Assembly: GCA_963669295.1 (NCBI GenBank)
Contig: OY769938.1
Coordinates: 4,154,001-4,218,000, forward strand
Direction: 5' to 3'
DNA from: G963669295 sp963669295
GTDB lineage: Bacteria; Bacteroidota; Bacteroidia; Flavobacteriales_D; CALLUQ01
Length of the DNA: 64,000 bases
Shown: in pieces, positions 1 through 8,974 of the stretch
Layout of the letters: each line of letters starts with the position of its first letter
Position numbering within the stretch: position 1 is the first letter of the stretch
Notes under the pieces: model-generated
What the model was told of the DNA's origin: nothing
What the model saw: only the letters and a program-made list of their open reading frames with translations
Database searches by the model: none
Program-made: the position numbers and the translations under genes

Positions 1-671
1 CCATTGTAGGGAAAGGCAGTGAGACTTTTACTGGTGGACAAGACATACAGGCACTTGGCGCAGGAGCGTTAATACCTGACTCGAAGCTTGAACAGCTCTT
101 TATGTTACGGAATGTAGATGGTGATATGTTGATGTACTCTTTGGAAGGAGTTTGTCCGGGCTTAAATCTTTGTGATGATGACCTTAATCTAATTGCAGAT
201 CAACACGATTACCATGTGCCCAACATCTTGCAAATAGGTGGTCAAACGAAAGTAGAAGCAGATTGGGAGGTAGATTTTACAGCAGGGAATGCTATTCTGA
301 TGAAGCCTGGATTTGAAGCAGAGTACCAAAGTACGGTATTGGCGCAAATTGATGCTACTGGTGCATTAGCCTGTGGAGCTGATCCTATCATTAAGTTACT
401 TCCATTCGCTCCTGAAAAACCACAAAAAGCTATTGTTACTAACATAATAAAGGTCTATCCCAACCCCAACAACGGCCAGTTTACTCTTAATGTAACAGGA
501 GCCGAAGCTTATGTGGTAGAAGTATACGATGTAATGGGGAAACAAGTGTGGAACGAACAAGTGCAAGGAACACAACAAACGATCGACCTTACCCAACAGC
601 CCAATGGCATATACCTGGTAAAGGTAGTGGTAGGCGATGAAGCATTGGTACAAAGAATTGTGAAACAATAA
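1..671 (+). CDS. C-terminal part of a T9SS-exported protein (5' end outside window)
   Basis: The reading frame is open from base 3 leftwards out of the window, so this is the tail of a longer gene and the first internal Met at 102 is not a start. The last ~75 residues are a typical type A T9SS sorting domain: a VYPNPNNGQF motif, then the VYDVMGKQV strand, then PNGIYLVKVVVG and a terminal RIVKQ. In this family the domain directs export across the outer membrane and is cleaved when the protein is anchored to the surface or released. The preceding ~110 residues are of no family I recognise. The next gene starts 12 bp downstream and is probably co-transcribed. Confidence 0.85.
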   Translation, partial: IVGKGSETFTGGQDIQALGAGALIPDSKLEQLFMLRNVDGDMLMYSLEGVCPGLNLCDDDLNLIADQHDYHVPNILQIGGQTKVEADWEVDFTAGNAILMKPGFEAEYQSTVLAQIDATGALACGADPIIKLLPFAPEKPQKAIVTNIIKVYPNPNNGQFTLNVTGAEAYVVEVYDVMGKQVWNEQVQGTQQTIDLTQQPNGIYLVKVVVGDEALVQRIVKQ

Positions 672-683
672 AATCAAATACGT

Positions 684-1061
684 ATGAAAACAATGAAGCT
701 TTTTGGAGCATTGCTCCTGTTTTTGGCCCTCGCCAATTTTGCCAACGCCCAGGGATATTCGGGCGGAGGAAATGGCAATGGAGGAACACCACCGTTTACC
801 GACCTTATTGTGAAAGGCGAAGTGTTGCAAGGCACTGTATTGATGAACAATGCCTTCGACATTCGGGTAAAAACCCCTAAAGGAGAAATCTTTGCCATCA
901 ATGGACATGGATTTTACAATGCGGGGAAGGTAACTGTTGGCGATACTGTAACCATAAGAATTACCGATACGGCCAACGAGGATGAATGGGATGGTCCTCC
1001 GTGCTATACGTGTACGGTAGCTACCCCTTATCCCAATGCGGCAGGGTTGATACAGCCTTAA
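684..1061 (+). CDS. small secreted protein, unknown function
   Basis: A 125-aa protein with a clear Sec signal peptide: Lys near the N-terminus, a Leu/Phe/Ala core and an NANAQ cleavage region near residue 23. A Gly/Asn-rich linker of about 15 residues follows, then a beta-rich stretch with alternating hydrophobic residues (DLIVKGEVLQGTVLMNNAFD, then VTVGDTVTIRIT). The last third has one Cys pair (CYTC). I recognise no domain; an Ig-like or OB-like fold is only a guess. It sits 12 bp behind the T9SS cargo gene and ends before a strong hairpin, so the two probably form an operon. Confidence 0.7.
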   Translation: MKTMKLFGALLLFLALANFANAQGYSGGGNGNGGTPPFTDLIVKGEVLQGTVLMNNAFDIRVKTPKGEIFAINGHGFYNAGKVTVGDTVTIRITDTANEDEWDGPPCYTCTVATPYPNAAGLIQP

Positions 1062-1081
1062 CATAAAAGCCCCAATATGGT

Positions 1082-1115
1082 ACAATGCCTATGCAGCTCG
1101 CTGTGTAGGCATTGT
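1082..1115 (+). repeat. long imperfect hairpin downstream of the small secreted protein
   Basis: The arms 1082-1091 and 1106-1115 are perfect 10-bp inverted repeats (ACAATGCCTA / TAGGCATTGT), with an inner CAGC/GCTG stem. No T-run follows directly. It may act with the next hairpin to stop transcription. Confidence 0.6.
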
Positions 1116-1122
1116 GTCGTTG

Positions 1123-1151
1123 CCGGGATGTTGTTGCCCGGTTCATTTTTT
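1123..1151 (+). terminator. rho-independent terminator candidate
   Basis: CCGGG (1123-1127) pairs with CCCGG (1137-1141) and is followed by TTCATTTTTT. It lies 60-90 bp after the stop of the small secreted protein and before the first sensor kinase. Confidence 0.6.
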
Positions 1152-1208
1152 ACTTGAGAAATAAGCAACAAATGGTATAGGAGCATCGCCTGTGCCATAT
1201 TTGATTAG

Positions 1209-1239
1209 TATTTTTACTGCCGGATGTTAACATTCGGCA
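1209..1239 (+). promoter_or_regulatory. -7 box plus hairpin/operator ahead of sensor kinase 1
   Basis: The -7-like box TATTTTTA (1209-1216) fits the Bacteroidota TAnnTTTG consensus except at the last base. A 10-bp inverted repeat follows at 1218-1227 / 1230-1239, with one G-T pair. The same box-then-palindrome arrangement precedes kinase 2 (5006-5036), with different stem sequence but preserved pairing. It could be a regulator-binding palindrome at the transcription start or a 5'-UTR hairpin. It overlaps the upstream ATG at 1224, which argues for translation starting at 1248. Confidence 0.5.
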
Positions 1240-1247
1240 TTGACCAT

Positions 1248-4200
1248 ATGAAACATTGCTACTTACACACCATCCAAAAGTGGCTTTGCGGGTTGCTGCT
1301 ATGCATAGTGACCTGTTGCCCTAATACTGTCCGTGCACAATTGGCACAGCCCTACCATCAAATTTGGAATGTGGCCAATGGCAAGTTACCTGTCAATAGC
1401 TTTTATCAGGTGTATTTCGACTCCAAAGGCATTGGTTGGTTTGCTGGGCGCGACAATTTGTACAAGTACTTTGAAGGAACATTTGAACGAATAAGTTTGG
1501 GAGAGTATACCACCAACAACACGGTGTTTAGAATTCAGGAGGAGTTGCCGGGCAAAATTTGGATAACGAACATGATGAACGAATGTTTCTATACCGATGG
1601 CGATTCGGTGGTGCCCTTTTCATTCAACGATTCCATTGCTCAATATATTCCTAAAAATCAATACATCAATTCGCTTGGTGTTACAGAAGAAAAACTGTTT
1701 TTGGGGTGCCGAGGTCGTGGATTGTTATGCATTGATAAAAACACAGGTGCTGCGTTCAACTTTATCGAAAAAGTACCCGAACCACTGGATACCATGGCCG
1801 GTCATATTTTTATCAAAATACTCGAAAATGGTGTGGCATTGGGCAGTTACTTTCCTCCAAGAAAAACGAATAAAATATCCCGTTACCAACACTACTTCCA
1901 CCAGTTTGATGCACACAACAATTGGGTGAGCAGCGACACCCTAACACTGCACGTGCCCAGAGGCAGCAACGATGGATACGCCAGAGCGATTCGATTGCAC
2001 GGTGATACCATCATAGTGGCAAAAGGAGCTACTGTGTTGAAACTGAACAAAGATGGGATCATTGACGCTCATAACTTTGAGGTAGGCATTGCAGGAATTG
2101 CTAAAGATCATGATTCAAACCTTTGGATTTCTTCTTATTCAAAAGGTGTTTTATTGTTCCCCAATTACGATATTCAAGCCAACCCATCTGTATACTTTAA
2201 AGAACACTACGTACTGTTAAAGGAAAACATTCATGACCATGAAGGGGGTATTTGGTTAGGGTTGGGGTTAGAAGGGGTGGCTTATATTCCCAATGCCGAT
2301 TTAATGACCTATTCCAGTGCAGAGGATGCCTCAACGTTTCAGTGTTTGGCTGTTGCTGTCGACAACTACCATAATATCTATTATAGCGATCATAGAAAAG
2401 GAGTTGTGAAAATACATGCCAACCGTAAAGACTCTACTGTATGGTCATTGTCTCGATTGATGGAAGGTGCTACAAAAATAAGAGCCCTGATATACGACTC
2501 CCTTTATCACGAATTATGGGCCATTACTACTGCCGGCACTTATGTGCTAAACGATAATGGTGTTATTACCCATCAGTTTCCTAACGGCATTTCAGGAGCA
2601 ATGACTACTGATACAATGCTGTGGGTAGGAGGGTACGATCATGTGTTCGGAGTACATCGTAAAACAAAGGTGTTACAGAAAAGCCAGGATGGTTTCAATA
2701 GGATAGAACAAGTAGAAGCCATTGGCGATACATTAGTGATCAAAGACAGTGAGGAATTTTATTGGTTGTGTAATAATGAGTTGGAAAAGATCAACCCGAA
2801 AGGGGAATTGTGGGAACACACCATATTGTTTGCATTAAATGATACTACGTTGCTACTCATGCCCGGCGGAAATGGATTCTTTACCTTCAAGAACAAGCAA
2901 TTTGTTCGGCAGCAAGCAACTCCTGAACATTATGAACAACTCAAAAAATGGCGGTTGATCGACATTGGTAAGGATGAACTGATTTCATTTACGAAAAAGG
3001 GATTTTTAAAGATCAATACCACTAAAGATCCTTATGCGATAACATTAATACCCCTGCCAGTAAACCTTAGAGGAGCCATTGTAAACCATGCTATCATGCA
3101 TAAAGACACGTTTTACTTTGCTACGGTAAATGGGTTAATTACTTACCCTAAAGCCAGGATGCCTCAAGCATTTGACGAACTCCCCATTTGGATCTACCAG
3201 GTAAATATTGCACAAAAAGATACGGCTATTCTTGCCGCTTACGAGTTGCCCCACCATCAAAATCAAATAGCGATTAAATACGGTGCTCCTTTTTTTAAGT
3301 GGGACAGAACAGTGACCTATCGCTATAAAATGGAAGGGGTAAACGATAATTGGATCACCACCAATAAAACCGATATTCAATATACCACTTTACCTCCAGG
3401 CGAATATACGTTTACCGTACAACCTCAAAAATGGACCGGAGCGTGGAGCCAACACCAACAAGTCATTCGATTCACCATCCTGCCTCCATTTTGGCACACC
3501 TGGTGGTTTTATACCCTGGAGGTATCGTTGGGGGCATTGTTGGGGTATTTCATTATTTTGTATTGGGTAGGGAGGGTAAAGCGTCGGGCGCGCATGCAGC
3601 AGCAACTTACGGAAAATGAAATGGAAACCATCAAGGCACAACTTACTGCATTACAAGCACAAATGAATCCGCATTTCATCTTCAATTCACTCATCGCCAT
3701 CCAAAGTTATATCTACAAAAAAAATGTACGTGAGGCAGGCGATTACCTGTCGCGCTTTGCCAAACTCATGCGCCAGATGCTCGAAAACTCGAAAGGAGAT
3801 GATGTAACGTTGGAGACGGAGAAAAACATGCTGGAGCACTACTTTGAATTGCAAAAACTGCGGTTTTCCGATAAATTCGATTATATCCTGGAGATCGACG
3901 AAACCCTTGACCCTTATGAGACTTTAATTCCTCCATTTTTATCACAACCCTTCATTGAAAATGCCATTGAGCATGGCATCATGCACCTGGAAGGGAAGGG
4001 CCACCTTTCCATTCGGTTTTTGAAACAAGATGATCAATTGTTATTTGTGCTGGAAGACAATGGCATTGGCATCGATAAGGCCACAAAAAATCGAGTATCG
4101 GAACACGAACCTATGGCCATCGATATCACTAAGAAACGGTTGGATTTACTTAACAGGAAGGTAGAAAAGGAAATTATATTTACGCTCAAAGGTAGAGATG

Positions 4201-4253
4201 ATGAACAGGGCACAAAAGTAACATTCACCATTCCACTTCGCACCCGTTCCTAA
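1248..4253 (+). CDS. hybrid-type sensor: Reg_prop propeller + Y_Y_Y + LytS-like histidine kinase (copy 1)
   Basis: A two-component sensor of about 1001 aa. The start at ATG 1248 gives a clean signal peptide (ending near VRAQ, residue ~28); ATG 1224 lies inside the conserved leader hairpin. The layout is a periplasmic beta-propeller of two-component-regulator-propeller repeats (~35-680), a Y_Y_Y domain (~684-742, with YRYKMEGVNDNW), one membrane helix (~751-774), a short coiled coil, then a His_kinase domain of the LytS/YehU type. The phospho-acceptor H-box is PHFIFNSL (His ~809). The ATPase domain has the N-box FIENAIEHG and the G-box EDNGIGI. It has no regulator of its own, so it may share the LytTR regulator at 8061 with its paralogue. 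Tandem stem-loops follow the stop. Confidence 0.9.
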   Translation: MKHCYLHTIQKWLCGLLLCIVTCCPNTVRAQLAQPYHQIWNVANGKLPVNSFYQVYFDSKGIGWFAGRDNLYKYFEGTFERISLGEYTTNNTVFRIQEELPGKIWITNMMNECFYTDGDSVVPFSFNDSIAQYIPKNQYINSLGVTEEKLFLGCRGRGLLCIDKNTGAAFNFIEKVPEPLDTMAGHIFIKILENGVALGSYFPPRKTNKISRYQHYFHQFDAHNNWVSSDTLTLHVPRGSNDGYARAIRLHGDTIIVAKGATVLKLNKDGIIDAHNFEVGIAGIAKDHDSNLWISSYSKGVLLFPNYDIQANPSVYFKEHYVLLKENIHDHEGGIWLGLGLEGVAYIPNADLMTYSSAEDASTFQCLAVAVDNYHNIYYSDHRKGVVKIHANRKDSTVWSLSRLMEGATKIRALIYDSLYHELWAITTAGTYVLNDNGVITHQFPNGISGAMTTDTMLWVGGYDHVFGVHRKTKVLQKSQDGFNRIEQVEAIGDTLVIKDSEEFYWLCNNELEKINPKGELWEHTILFALNDTTLLLMPGGNGFFTFKNKQFVRQQATPEHYEQLKKWRLIDIGKDELISFTKKGFLKINTTKDPYAITLIPLPVNLRGAIVNHAIMHKDTFYFATVNGLITYPKARMPQAFDELPIWIYQVNIAQKDTAILAAYELPHHQNQIAIKYGAPFFKWDRTVTYRYKMEGVNDNWITTNKTDIQYTTLPPGEYTFTVQPQKWTGAWSQHQQVIRFTILPPFWHTWWFYTLEVSLGALLGYFIILYWVGRVKRRARMQQQLTENEMETIKAQLTALQAQMNPHFIFNSLIAIQSYIYKKNVREAGDYLSRFAKLMRQMLENSKGDDVTLETEKNMLEHYFELQKLRFSDKFDYILEIDETLDPYETLIPPFLSQPFIENAIEHGIMHLEGKGHLSIRFLKQDDQLLFVLEDNGIGIDKATKNRVSEHEPMAIDITKKRLDLLNRKVEKEIIFTLKGRDDEQGTKVTFTIPLRTRS

Positions 4254-4255
4254 TC

Positions 4256-4292
4256 ATTCGTTTTACGAATATTCATTCGTTGTATACGAATG
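4256..4292 (+). terminator. tandem stem-loops after kinase 1
   Basis: Two hairpins share the same arms in a row: ATTCGT/ACGAAT at 4256-4270 (3-nt loop) and CATTCGT/ACGAATG at 4274-4292 (5-nt loop). They start 3 bp after the stop codon. No long T-run follows, so they may stabilise the 3' end or bind a protein rather than terminate. Confidence 0.45.
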
Positions 4293-4388
4293 ATAAAGAA
4301 TAGCCCTCCTAGGGTAATTCGATGAGAGTAGTGTGCTTTTCGCTGTTAGTTTTATGCCAAACAGTAATAAGCAATTAACTCAACAACC

Positions 4389-4970
4389 ATGAAAAAACAA
4401 GTCTTGTGGATGGCCATTGGAGCCATAACTATTGCCATAACGGCCTGCGGAGATGATGCCGCAACTACTACTGATAGTGAAGCGGCAGCAACAACAGCTG
4501 ATGCTGGTTTTGTACCTACAGCAAGCATGTACGAGCAATTTGCCGGCCCTTCGAGCGGTGCCATGCGCGGCATGGAATTTGGCATGACTCCGGATGAGGT
4601 AAAAGCCAAAGAAACAGCTATGCTCGATGAAAAGTATTCGGATGAAAATACCCTTATATACACGATTGCCGACGACGAGAATGTTGAATTTGAATTTGAA
4701 TATTCTTTTTACGACGGAAAGCTTGATGGGGTGAAGATGGGCATTGGCATAGTAACGGCAGAGGGCAGAAGAAATGCAGCAGAAGAAGAAGCACTGTTCA
4801 ACGATTTTGTGGCGAAAATCACCACTATTTTGGGAGCCCCTACTCATGTTGAAGAAGGGAAAACCAGTTGGAATACCAAGAATGGAAATGGGAAAGTATA
4901 TACCCGAAAAAATGTAGGAAAAACCCTCAATATGAACTTGGTAGTGAATACCAATGAAGCGGAAGAATAA
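4389..4970 (+). CDS. lipoprotein of unknown function
   Basis: A 193-aa protein with a lipoprotein signal: charged MKKQ start, hydrophobic core, and a lipobox ending ITAC near residue 21. An Asp/Ala/Thr-rich linker follows. The folded part (~45-193) contains GMEFGMTPDEVKA, which resembles the start of a SmpA/OmlA-like or DUF-type periplasmic beta-fold in which a turn after 'GMt.dEV' is common, and then VEFEFEYSFYDGKLDGVKM. I cannot assign a function. Its place between two paralogous sensor kinases suggests a periplasmic accessory to signalling, but this rests on position only. Confidence 0.7.
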   Translation: MKKQVLWMAIGAITIAITACGDDAATTTDSEAAATTADAGFVPTASMYEQFAGPSSGAMRGMEFGMTPDEVKAKETAMLDEKYSDENTLIYTIADDENVEFEFEYSFYDGKLDGVKMGIGIVTAEGRRNAAEEEALFNDFVAKITTILGAPTHVEEGKTSWNTKNGNGKVYTRKNVGKTLNMNLVVNTNEAEE

Positions 4971-4982
4971 CCCTTACTTCTC

Positions 4983-5036
4983 ATTGTAGGAGTAACTTTG
5001 ATTAGTACCTTTAAGGCCGGACGCTTGCGTTCGGCC
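4983..5036 (+). promoter_or_regulatory. promoter and hairpin/operator ahead of sensor kinase 2
   Basis: ATTG at 4983-4986 lies 19 bp before TACCTTTA (5006-5013), matching the Bacteroidota -33/-7 layout (TTG-N19-TAnnTTTG). Directly after it the arms 5015-5024 and 5027-5036 form a 10-bp inverted repeat with one G-T pair. The shared text TTTGATTAGTA also precedes kinase 1. Confidence 0.55.
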
Positions 5037-5047
5037 TCTGTTGCAAT

Positions 5048-8000
5048 ATGAATAGGTGTTTACATAGTGGACTGAAGACATTGCTGTTGTTGTTAGTGCT
5101 GTTGATTGGTGAGGCTCAAAAGGGAAAAGCACAACTGGCACAACCCTACCATGAAATATGGAGCACAAAAAACAATAAGGCTCCAGACCGAAGTTTCCAT
5201 CAGATGTACTTCGATACGAAAGGAGTGGGGTGGTTTGCCTCCACCAATAACTTATACAAGTTTTTTGAAGGGGAGTTTCAACGAACCAAATTAGGACGCT
5301 GGACTGCTAATAATGTGGTGTTCAGAATTTGTGAAGGATCGCCGTATCGCGTATGGTTCATGAATCAGCTCAACGAACTCTTTTATTACGAAGGAGATAC
5401 CATACAACCTTTTGCCCATAACGATTCTATTGCTAAGTATGTGCCAATAGGCCAATTCATTAACTCGTTGAAAGCCGATGGTGATGTTCTGTACATGGGA
5501 TTTCGCCGGCAGGCACTTTTGTCCATCAATATCCACAATGGAAAAGTTACCCACTTAAAAGAATTGGTACCTCAACCATTGGATACTGCTACCGGTCATG
5601 TTTTCATTAAGGAATTGGAAAATAGCATAGTTCTGGGACAATGCTTTTTGCCACGTAAAGTAGACAAAACGCCCCGGTATCGCTTCCGTATCCATCGATT
5701 TGACGACAACAACAACTGGACAAGAACGGACACGCTTACCTTTCCTAAAGCCCCAAAAGGGAATGACAACCAATTTAGGGGGGTGAAGCTGGAAAATAAT
5801 ATACTGGCAATCAGCAAGGGCAATACATTGGCTCTACTGAACGAGGACGGAGTGTTGGATCATCAACTTTTTGACGCCAATATTGTAGGACTTGCTACAG
5901 ATGATCGCAACAACCTTTGGGTAGCATTGCAGTCGGGAGGAGTGCATGTATTTGCCAATGGGGATATGCACCAAGCCCCACAGGTATACTTCAAAGAGTT
6001 TTACCATCCTTTAAAGGAGCAAATACAAGACCACGAAGGAGGCTACTGGCTATCGGGAACAGATGCCAAAATAGTGTATGTGCCTTATTTAGACATGTTG
6101 ACTTATGGTAACCCGGAGGCTGCATCGCAAATAAACAGTTTGGCCATTGCCAAAGATCAGCACGATAATATTTATTACGGCGACCGGGCATTAGGGTTGG
6201 TGAAAATTCATGCCAACCGTAACGACTCCAGCAGGTGGTCTGTTCCTGCAATACACAACGAATCTCCTCATCTAAATGCCCTTTATTTTGATACATTACG
6301 CAATGAGTTGTGGGTTACTACCAATTATTCTACCCTGGTTTTTGACGCACATGGTACCATCATTAACCACCTTCCTGGAGGGTTGGTTAGTACTTCCATG
6401 AACGATAGCTTGATGTGGATAGGAGGGCATCATCAATTACACCTCATCCATAAAAACACCAAAGCAGTACAACGCCAATACAACAGTTTTAACCGGCTTC
6501 ATAGAATGGATTGTTTTGGCGATACGCTGTTCATTGTGGATGGAGATAGTGTATTGCAGTTGATTGATGGAGAGGTGCTCCCTGTGGTATTGCCACATAA
6601 CAGCTCGTTGGCTTATACGGTGTTTGTTGAAGCAGATAGCAAGACGTTTCTACTGATGCTGGGTGAAGAAGGGCTATTCAAATACCACAGGGGACAGTTC
6701 ATTGAGCAAGAAGTAAGTGCTCCCCATTTATTGAAACAGGTAAAAACCAGGGTGATGATGCACGACGGTTACCTATGGGTTATGAGCTTTAAGGGAATGC
6801 TGCGCATCAATACCACTACCACCCCCTATGAAATAGAGCAATTTGCTATTCCCAACAACTTTAGAGATGCTAAAGTGGGGAGTTGGGTCATGAGTAGAGA
6901 TACTTTGTATTGCTCATCCGGTAGAGGGTTTATTGCATTGCCAATGGCTGCTGTAACACGCCAATTTGAAGAATTCCCCATTTGGATATACGATGTGAAA
7001 ATTACACAAAGAGATACTCAATTGCAGTCGTTTTATGAACTGCCCTATGACCAAAATCAAGTTGCAATTACGTATGGTACTCCCACATTTAAAGTGGATC
7101 GTAAAGTAACTTATCGCTACAAAATGGAAGGGGTGAACAACGATTGGATCACGACGACTAAAACCGATATTCAATACACCACACTTCCTCCAGGTACCTA
7201 CACCTTTACCGTACAATCCAAAAACTGGACTGGGGAATGGAGTAAAAACCAGCAAGTCATTACGTTTGTTATCCTACCTCCGTTTTGGCACACCTGGTGG
7301 TTTTATGCATTGGAGGTATTGCTGGGGTTATTATTGGGCTACCTTATTGTACGAATTTGGGGCAATAGGGTGCGACGCAAAGAGCAAGAAAAGGCGTTGA
7401 TGCAGCAACAACTGGCAGCAAAAGAAATGGAAGCCCTCAAAGGGCAACTTACTGCTTTGCAGGCACAAATGAATCCGCATTTCATCTTCAATTCGCTCAT
7501 CGCCATTCAAAGCTATATCTACAAACAAAATACCCGCGAGGCAGGCGATTACCTGTCGCGTTTTGCTAAATTAATGCGTCAGATTTTGGAAAACTCGGGA
7601 GCAGAAGCGGTAACATTAAGCACAGAAGAAAACATGTTGGAAAACTACCTGGAATTGCAAAAGCTTCGCTTTTCCAATAGGTTTGATTATGCCTTCGAAA
7701 TTGATGAAAAGCTGGATCCTGAGGCAGTACTGATTCCTCCTTTTTTGGCGCAACCTTTCATTGAAAATGCCATTGAACACGGACTTATGCCGTTGGAAGA
7801 GCAGGGCAGGTTAACCATCCGCTTTCAGCAGCAAGGCGATCGGCTGTTGTTTGTATTGGAAGACAACGGCATTGGCATACAAGAAGCGACTAAACAGCGT
7901 ACATCAACTTACCAACCCATGGCCATTGAGATTACACGCAAACGACTTAACTTACTGAACAGGGATACTCAACACGACATTGTTTTTCGCATCGAAAACA

Positions 8001-8059
8001 AGGCAGATCAACAGGGCACTAAAGTTACATTTACCATTCCTCTAAAACTCCAACAATAA
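5048..8059 (+). CDS. sensor: Reg_prop propeller + Y_Y_Y + LytS-like histidine kinase (copy 2)
   Basis: A 1003-aa paralogue of the kinase at 1248, with the same layout: signal peptide (ending near GKAQ), periplasmic propeller, Y_Y_Y domain with YRYKMEGVNNDW, one membrane helix around 760-785, coiled coil, and a His_kinase domain with PHFIFNSL (His ~811), FIENAIEHG and EDNGIGI. The kinase halves of the two proteins are much more alike than the propellers, as expected if they signal through a common output but sense different ligands. Its stop is 1 bp from the start of the LytTR regulator, so kinase and regulator form a coupled pair. Confidence 0.92.
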   Translation: MNRCLHSGLKTLLLLLVLLIGEAQKGKAQLAQPYHEIWSTKNNKAPDRSFHQMYFDTKGVGWFASTNNLYKFFEGEFQRTKLGRWTANNVVFRICEGSPYRVWFMNQLNELFYYEGDTIQPFAHNDSIAKYVPIGQFINSLKADGDVLYMGFRRQALLSINIHNGKVTHLKELVPQPLDTATGHVFIKELENSIVLGQCFLPRKVDKTPRYRFRIHRFDDNNNWTRTDTLTFPKAPKGNDNQFRGVKLENNILAISKGNTLALLNEDGVLDHQLFDANIVGLATDDRNNLWVALQSGGVHVFANGDMHQAPQVYFKEFYHPLKEQIQDHEGGYWLSGTDAKIVYVPYLDMLTYGNPEAASQINSLAIAKDQHDNIYYGDRALGLVKIHANRNDSSRWSVPAIHNESPHLNALYFDTLRNELWVTTNYSTLVFDAHGTIINHLPGGLVSTSMNDSLMWIGGHHQLHLIHKNTKAVQRQYNSFNRLHRMDCFGDTLFIVDGDSVLQLIDGEVLPVVLPHNSSLAYTVFVEADSKTFLLMLGEEGLFKYHRGQFIEQEVSAPHLLKQVKTRVMMHDGYLWVMSFKGMLRINTTTTPYEIEQFAIPNNFRDAKVGSWVMSRDTLYCSSGRGFIALPMAAVTRQFEEFPIWIYDVKITQRDTQLQSFYELPYDQNQVAITYGTPTFKVDRKVTYRYKMEGVNNDWITTTKTDIQYTTLPPGTYTFTVQSKNWTGEWSKNQQVITFVILPPFWHTWWFYALEVLLGLLLGYLIVRIWGNRVRRKEQEKALMQQQLAAKEMEALKGQLTALQAQMNPHFIFNSLIAIQSYIYKQNTREAGDYLSRFAKLMRQILENSGAEAVTLSTEENMLENYLELQKLRFSNRFDYAFEIDEKLDPEAVLIPPFLAQPFIENAIEHGLMPLEEQGRLTIRFQQQGDRLLFVLEDNGIGIQEATKQRTSTYQPMAIEITRKRLNLLNRDTQHDIVFRIENKADQQGTKVTFTIPLKLQQ

Positions 8060-8060
8060 T

Positions 8061-8801
8061 ATGCTTAAAGTAATTATTATCGACGACGAGCAGCCGGCAA
8101 GAGAAACCATCAAAGACATCATCCAACAATTTGGTAAGGATGTAAGTGTTATTGCAGAAGCAGGTACGGTTAAAGAAGGCATTGAGGTCATCAATAAATA
8201 CCAACCCGATGCCGTATTGCTCGACATCAAGCTTACCGATGGTACTGGCTTTGATGTGTTACAAGAAGTCAACACCGATCAGTTCAAAACCATTTTCATC
8301 ACTGCTTATGAAGAACATGCCATCAAGGCGTTCAAATACTGTGCGCTCGATTACATCTTAAAACCAGTTGATTCTACCGAAGTGATTGAAGCACTGGATC
8401 GGGCAAAAGTGAAATCGAACGAAGATGAATTCAAAGAGATGATGGAGCTTTTTTCCAGGAGCTTGAAAGGGGAGAACAAAAAAATAGTGCTTAAAACGGC
8501 TGAAAACATCCACCTCATTAACATCCAAAGTATTGTGCGCTGCGAGGCCGATCGCAATTACACCCGTTTTTATTTAAAAGATGCCAAAACCTTGCTCATT
8601 TCCAATACGTTGAAAGAATACAATGGCATGCTAGAAGGGTATGGGTTCTTTCGGGCACACCAATCGCACCTGGTGAACCTCAATTGCATTGAACGGTACG
8701 AAAAACAAGATGGTGGCTCCATCATCATGGACAATGGCGATCGGGTACCTGTATCGCACCGCAGAAGAGAAACCCTGCTTCGGGTACTCGATGCGTTGTA
8801 A
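8061..8801 (+). CDS. LytTR-family response regulator
   Basis: A 246-aa regulator of the LytR/AlgR type. The receiver domain (~1-120) has the acidic pair DDE (8-10), phospho-acceptor Asp55 in AVLLDIKL, FITAYEEHA with the switch Thr/Ser position, and the conserved Lys in DYILKP. The LytTR DNA-binding domain (~140-245) shows the typical IVRCEADRNYTRFYLKD and GFFRAHQSHLVNL motifs. It starts 1 bp after kinase 2 and is surely its partner; it may also serve kinase 1, which has no regulator next to it. No clear terminator follows before the repeat array. Confidence 0.95.
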   Translation: MLKVIIIDDEQPARETIKDIIQQFGKDVSVIAEAGTVKEGIEVINKYQPDAVLLDIKLTDGTGFDVLQEVNTDQFKTIFITAYEEHAIKAFKYCALDYILKPVDSTEVIEALDRAKVKSNEDEFKEMMELFSRSLKGENKKIVLKTAENIHLINIQSIVRCEADRNYTRFYLKDAKTLLISNTLKEYNGMLEGYGFFRAHQSHLVNLNCIERYEKQDGGSIIMDNGDRVPVSHRRRETLLRVLDAL

Positions 8802-8944
8802 TGCAAATATTCGTTTAAGATTTGTATTCAATCGTGACTTGTCAGCAGTAGTGGGGTAGCATTTTTTGATGATTGAAAAAAATACAGTGATTTCCTTTTT
8901 GATAAAGGGGTTTGGTTGAATTGCATACCGTATAATGTGCTGTA
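8802..8944. other. intergenic, no gene seen
   Basis: The frames here are short and broken, and I see no strong hairpin. The stretch leads into the repeat array. Confidence 0.6.
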
Positions 8945-8974
8945 GGGTAAACATTGACTTTTCAATGTTTACCC
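8945..8974. repeat. perfect 13-bp inverted repeat at the left edge of the tandem array
   Basis: GGGTAAACATTGA (8945-8957) pairs perfectly with 8962-8974 across a CTTT loop. The right arm ends in TTTACCC, which is also the linker between the 22-bp units that follow. It could be a terminator for the LytTR operon, although it lacks a T-run, or the seed of the array. Confidence 0.6.

Noticed and set aside
396..1085. 229-aa minus-strand frame
   Set aside because: Antisense to the T9SS sorting domain and the small secreted protein, both of which have family features.
1224..1247. upstream ATG start for sensor kinase 1
   Set aside because: It lies inside the leader palindrome shared with kinase 2, and would place extra residues ahead of a good signal peptide that starts at 1248.
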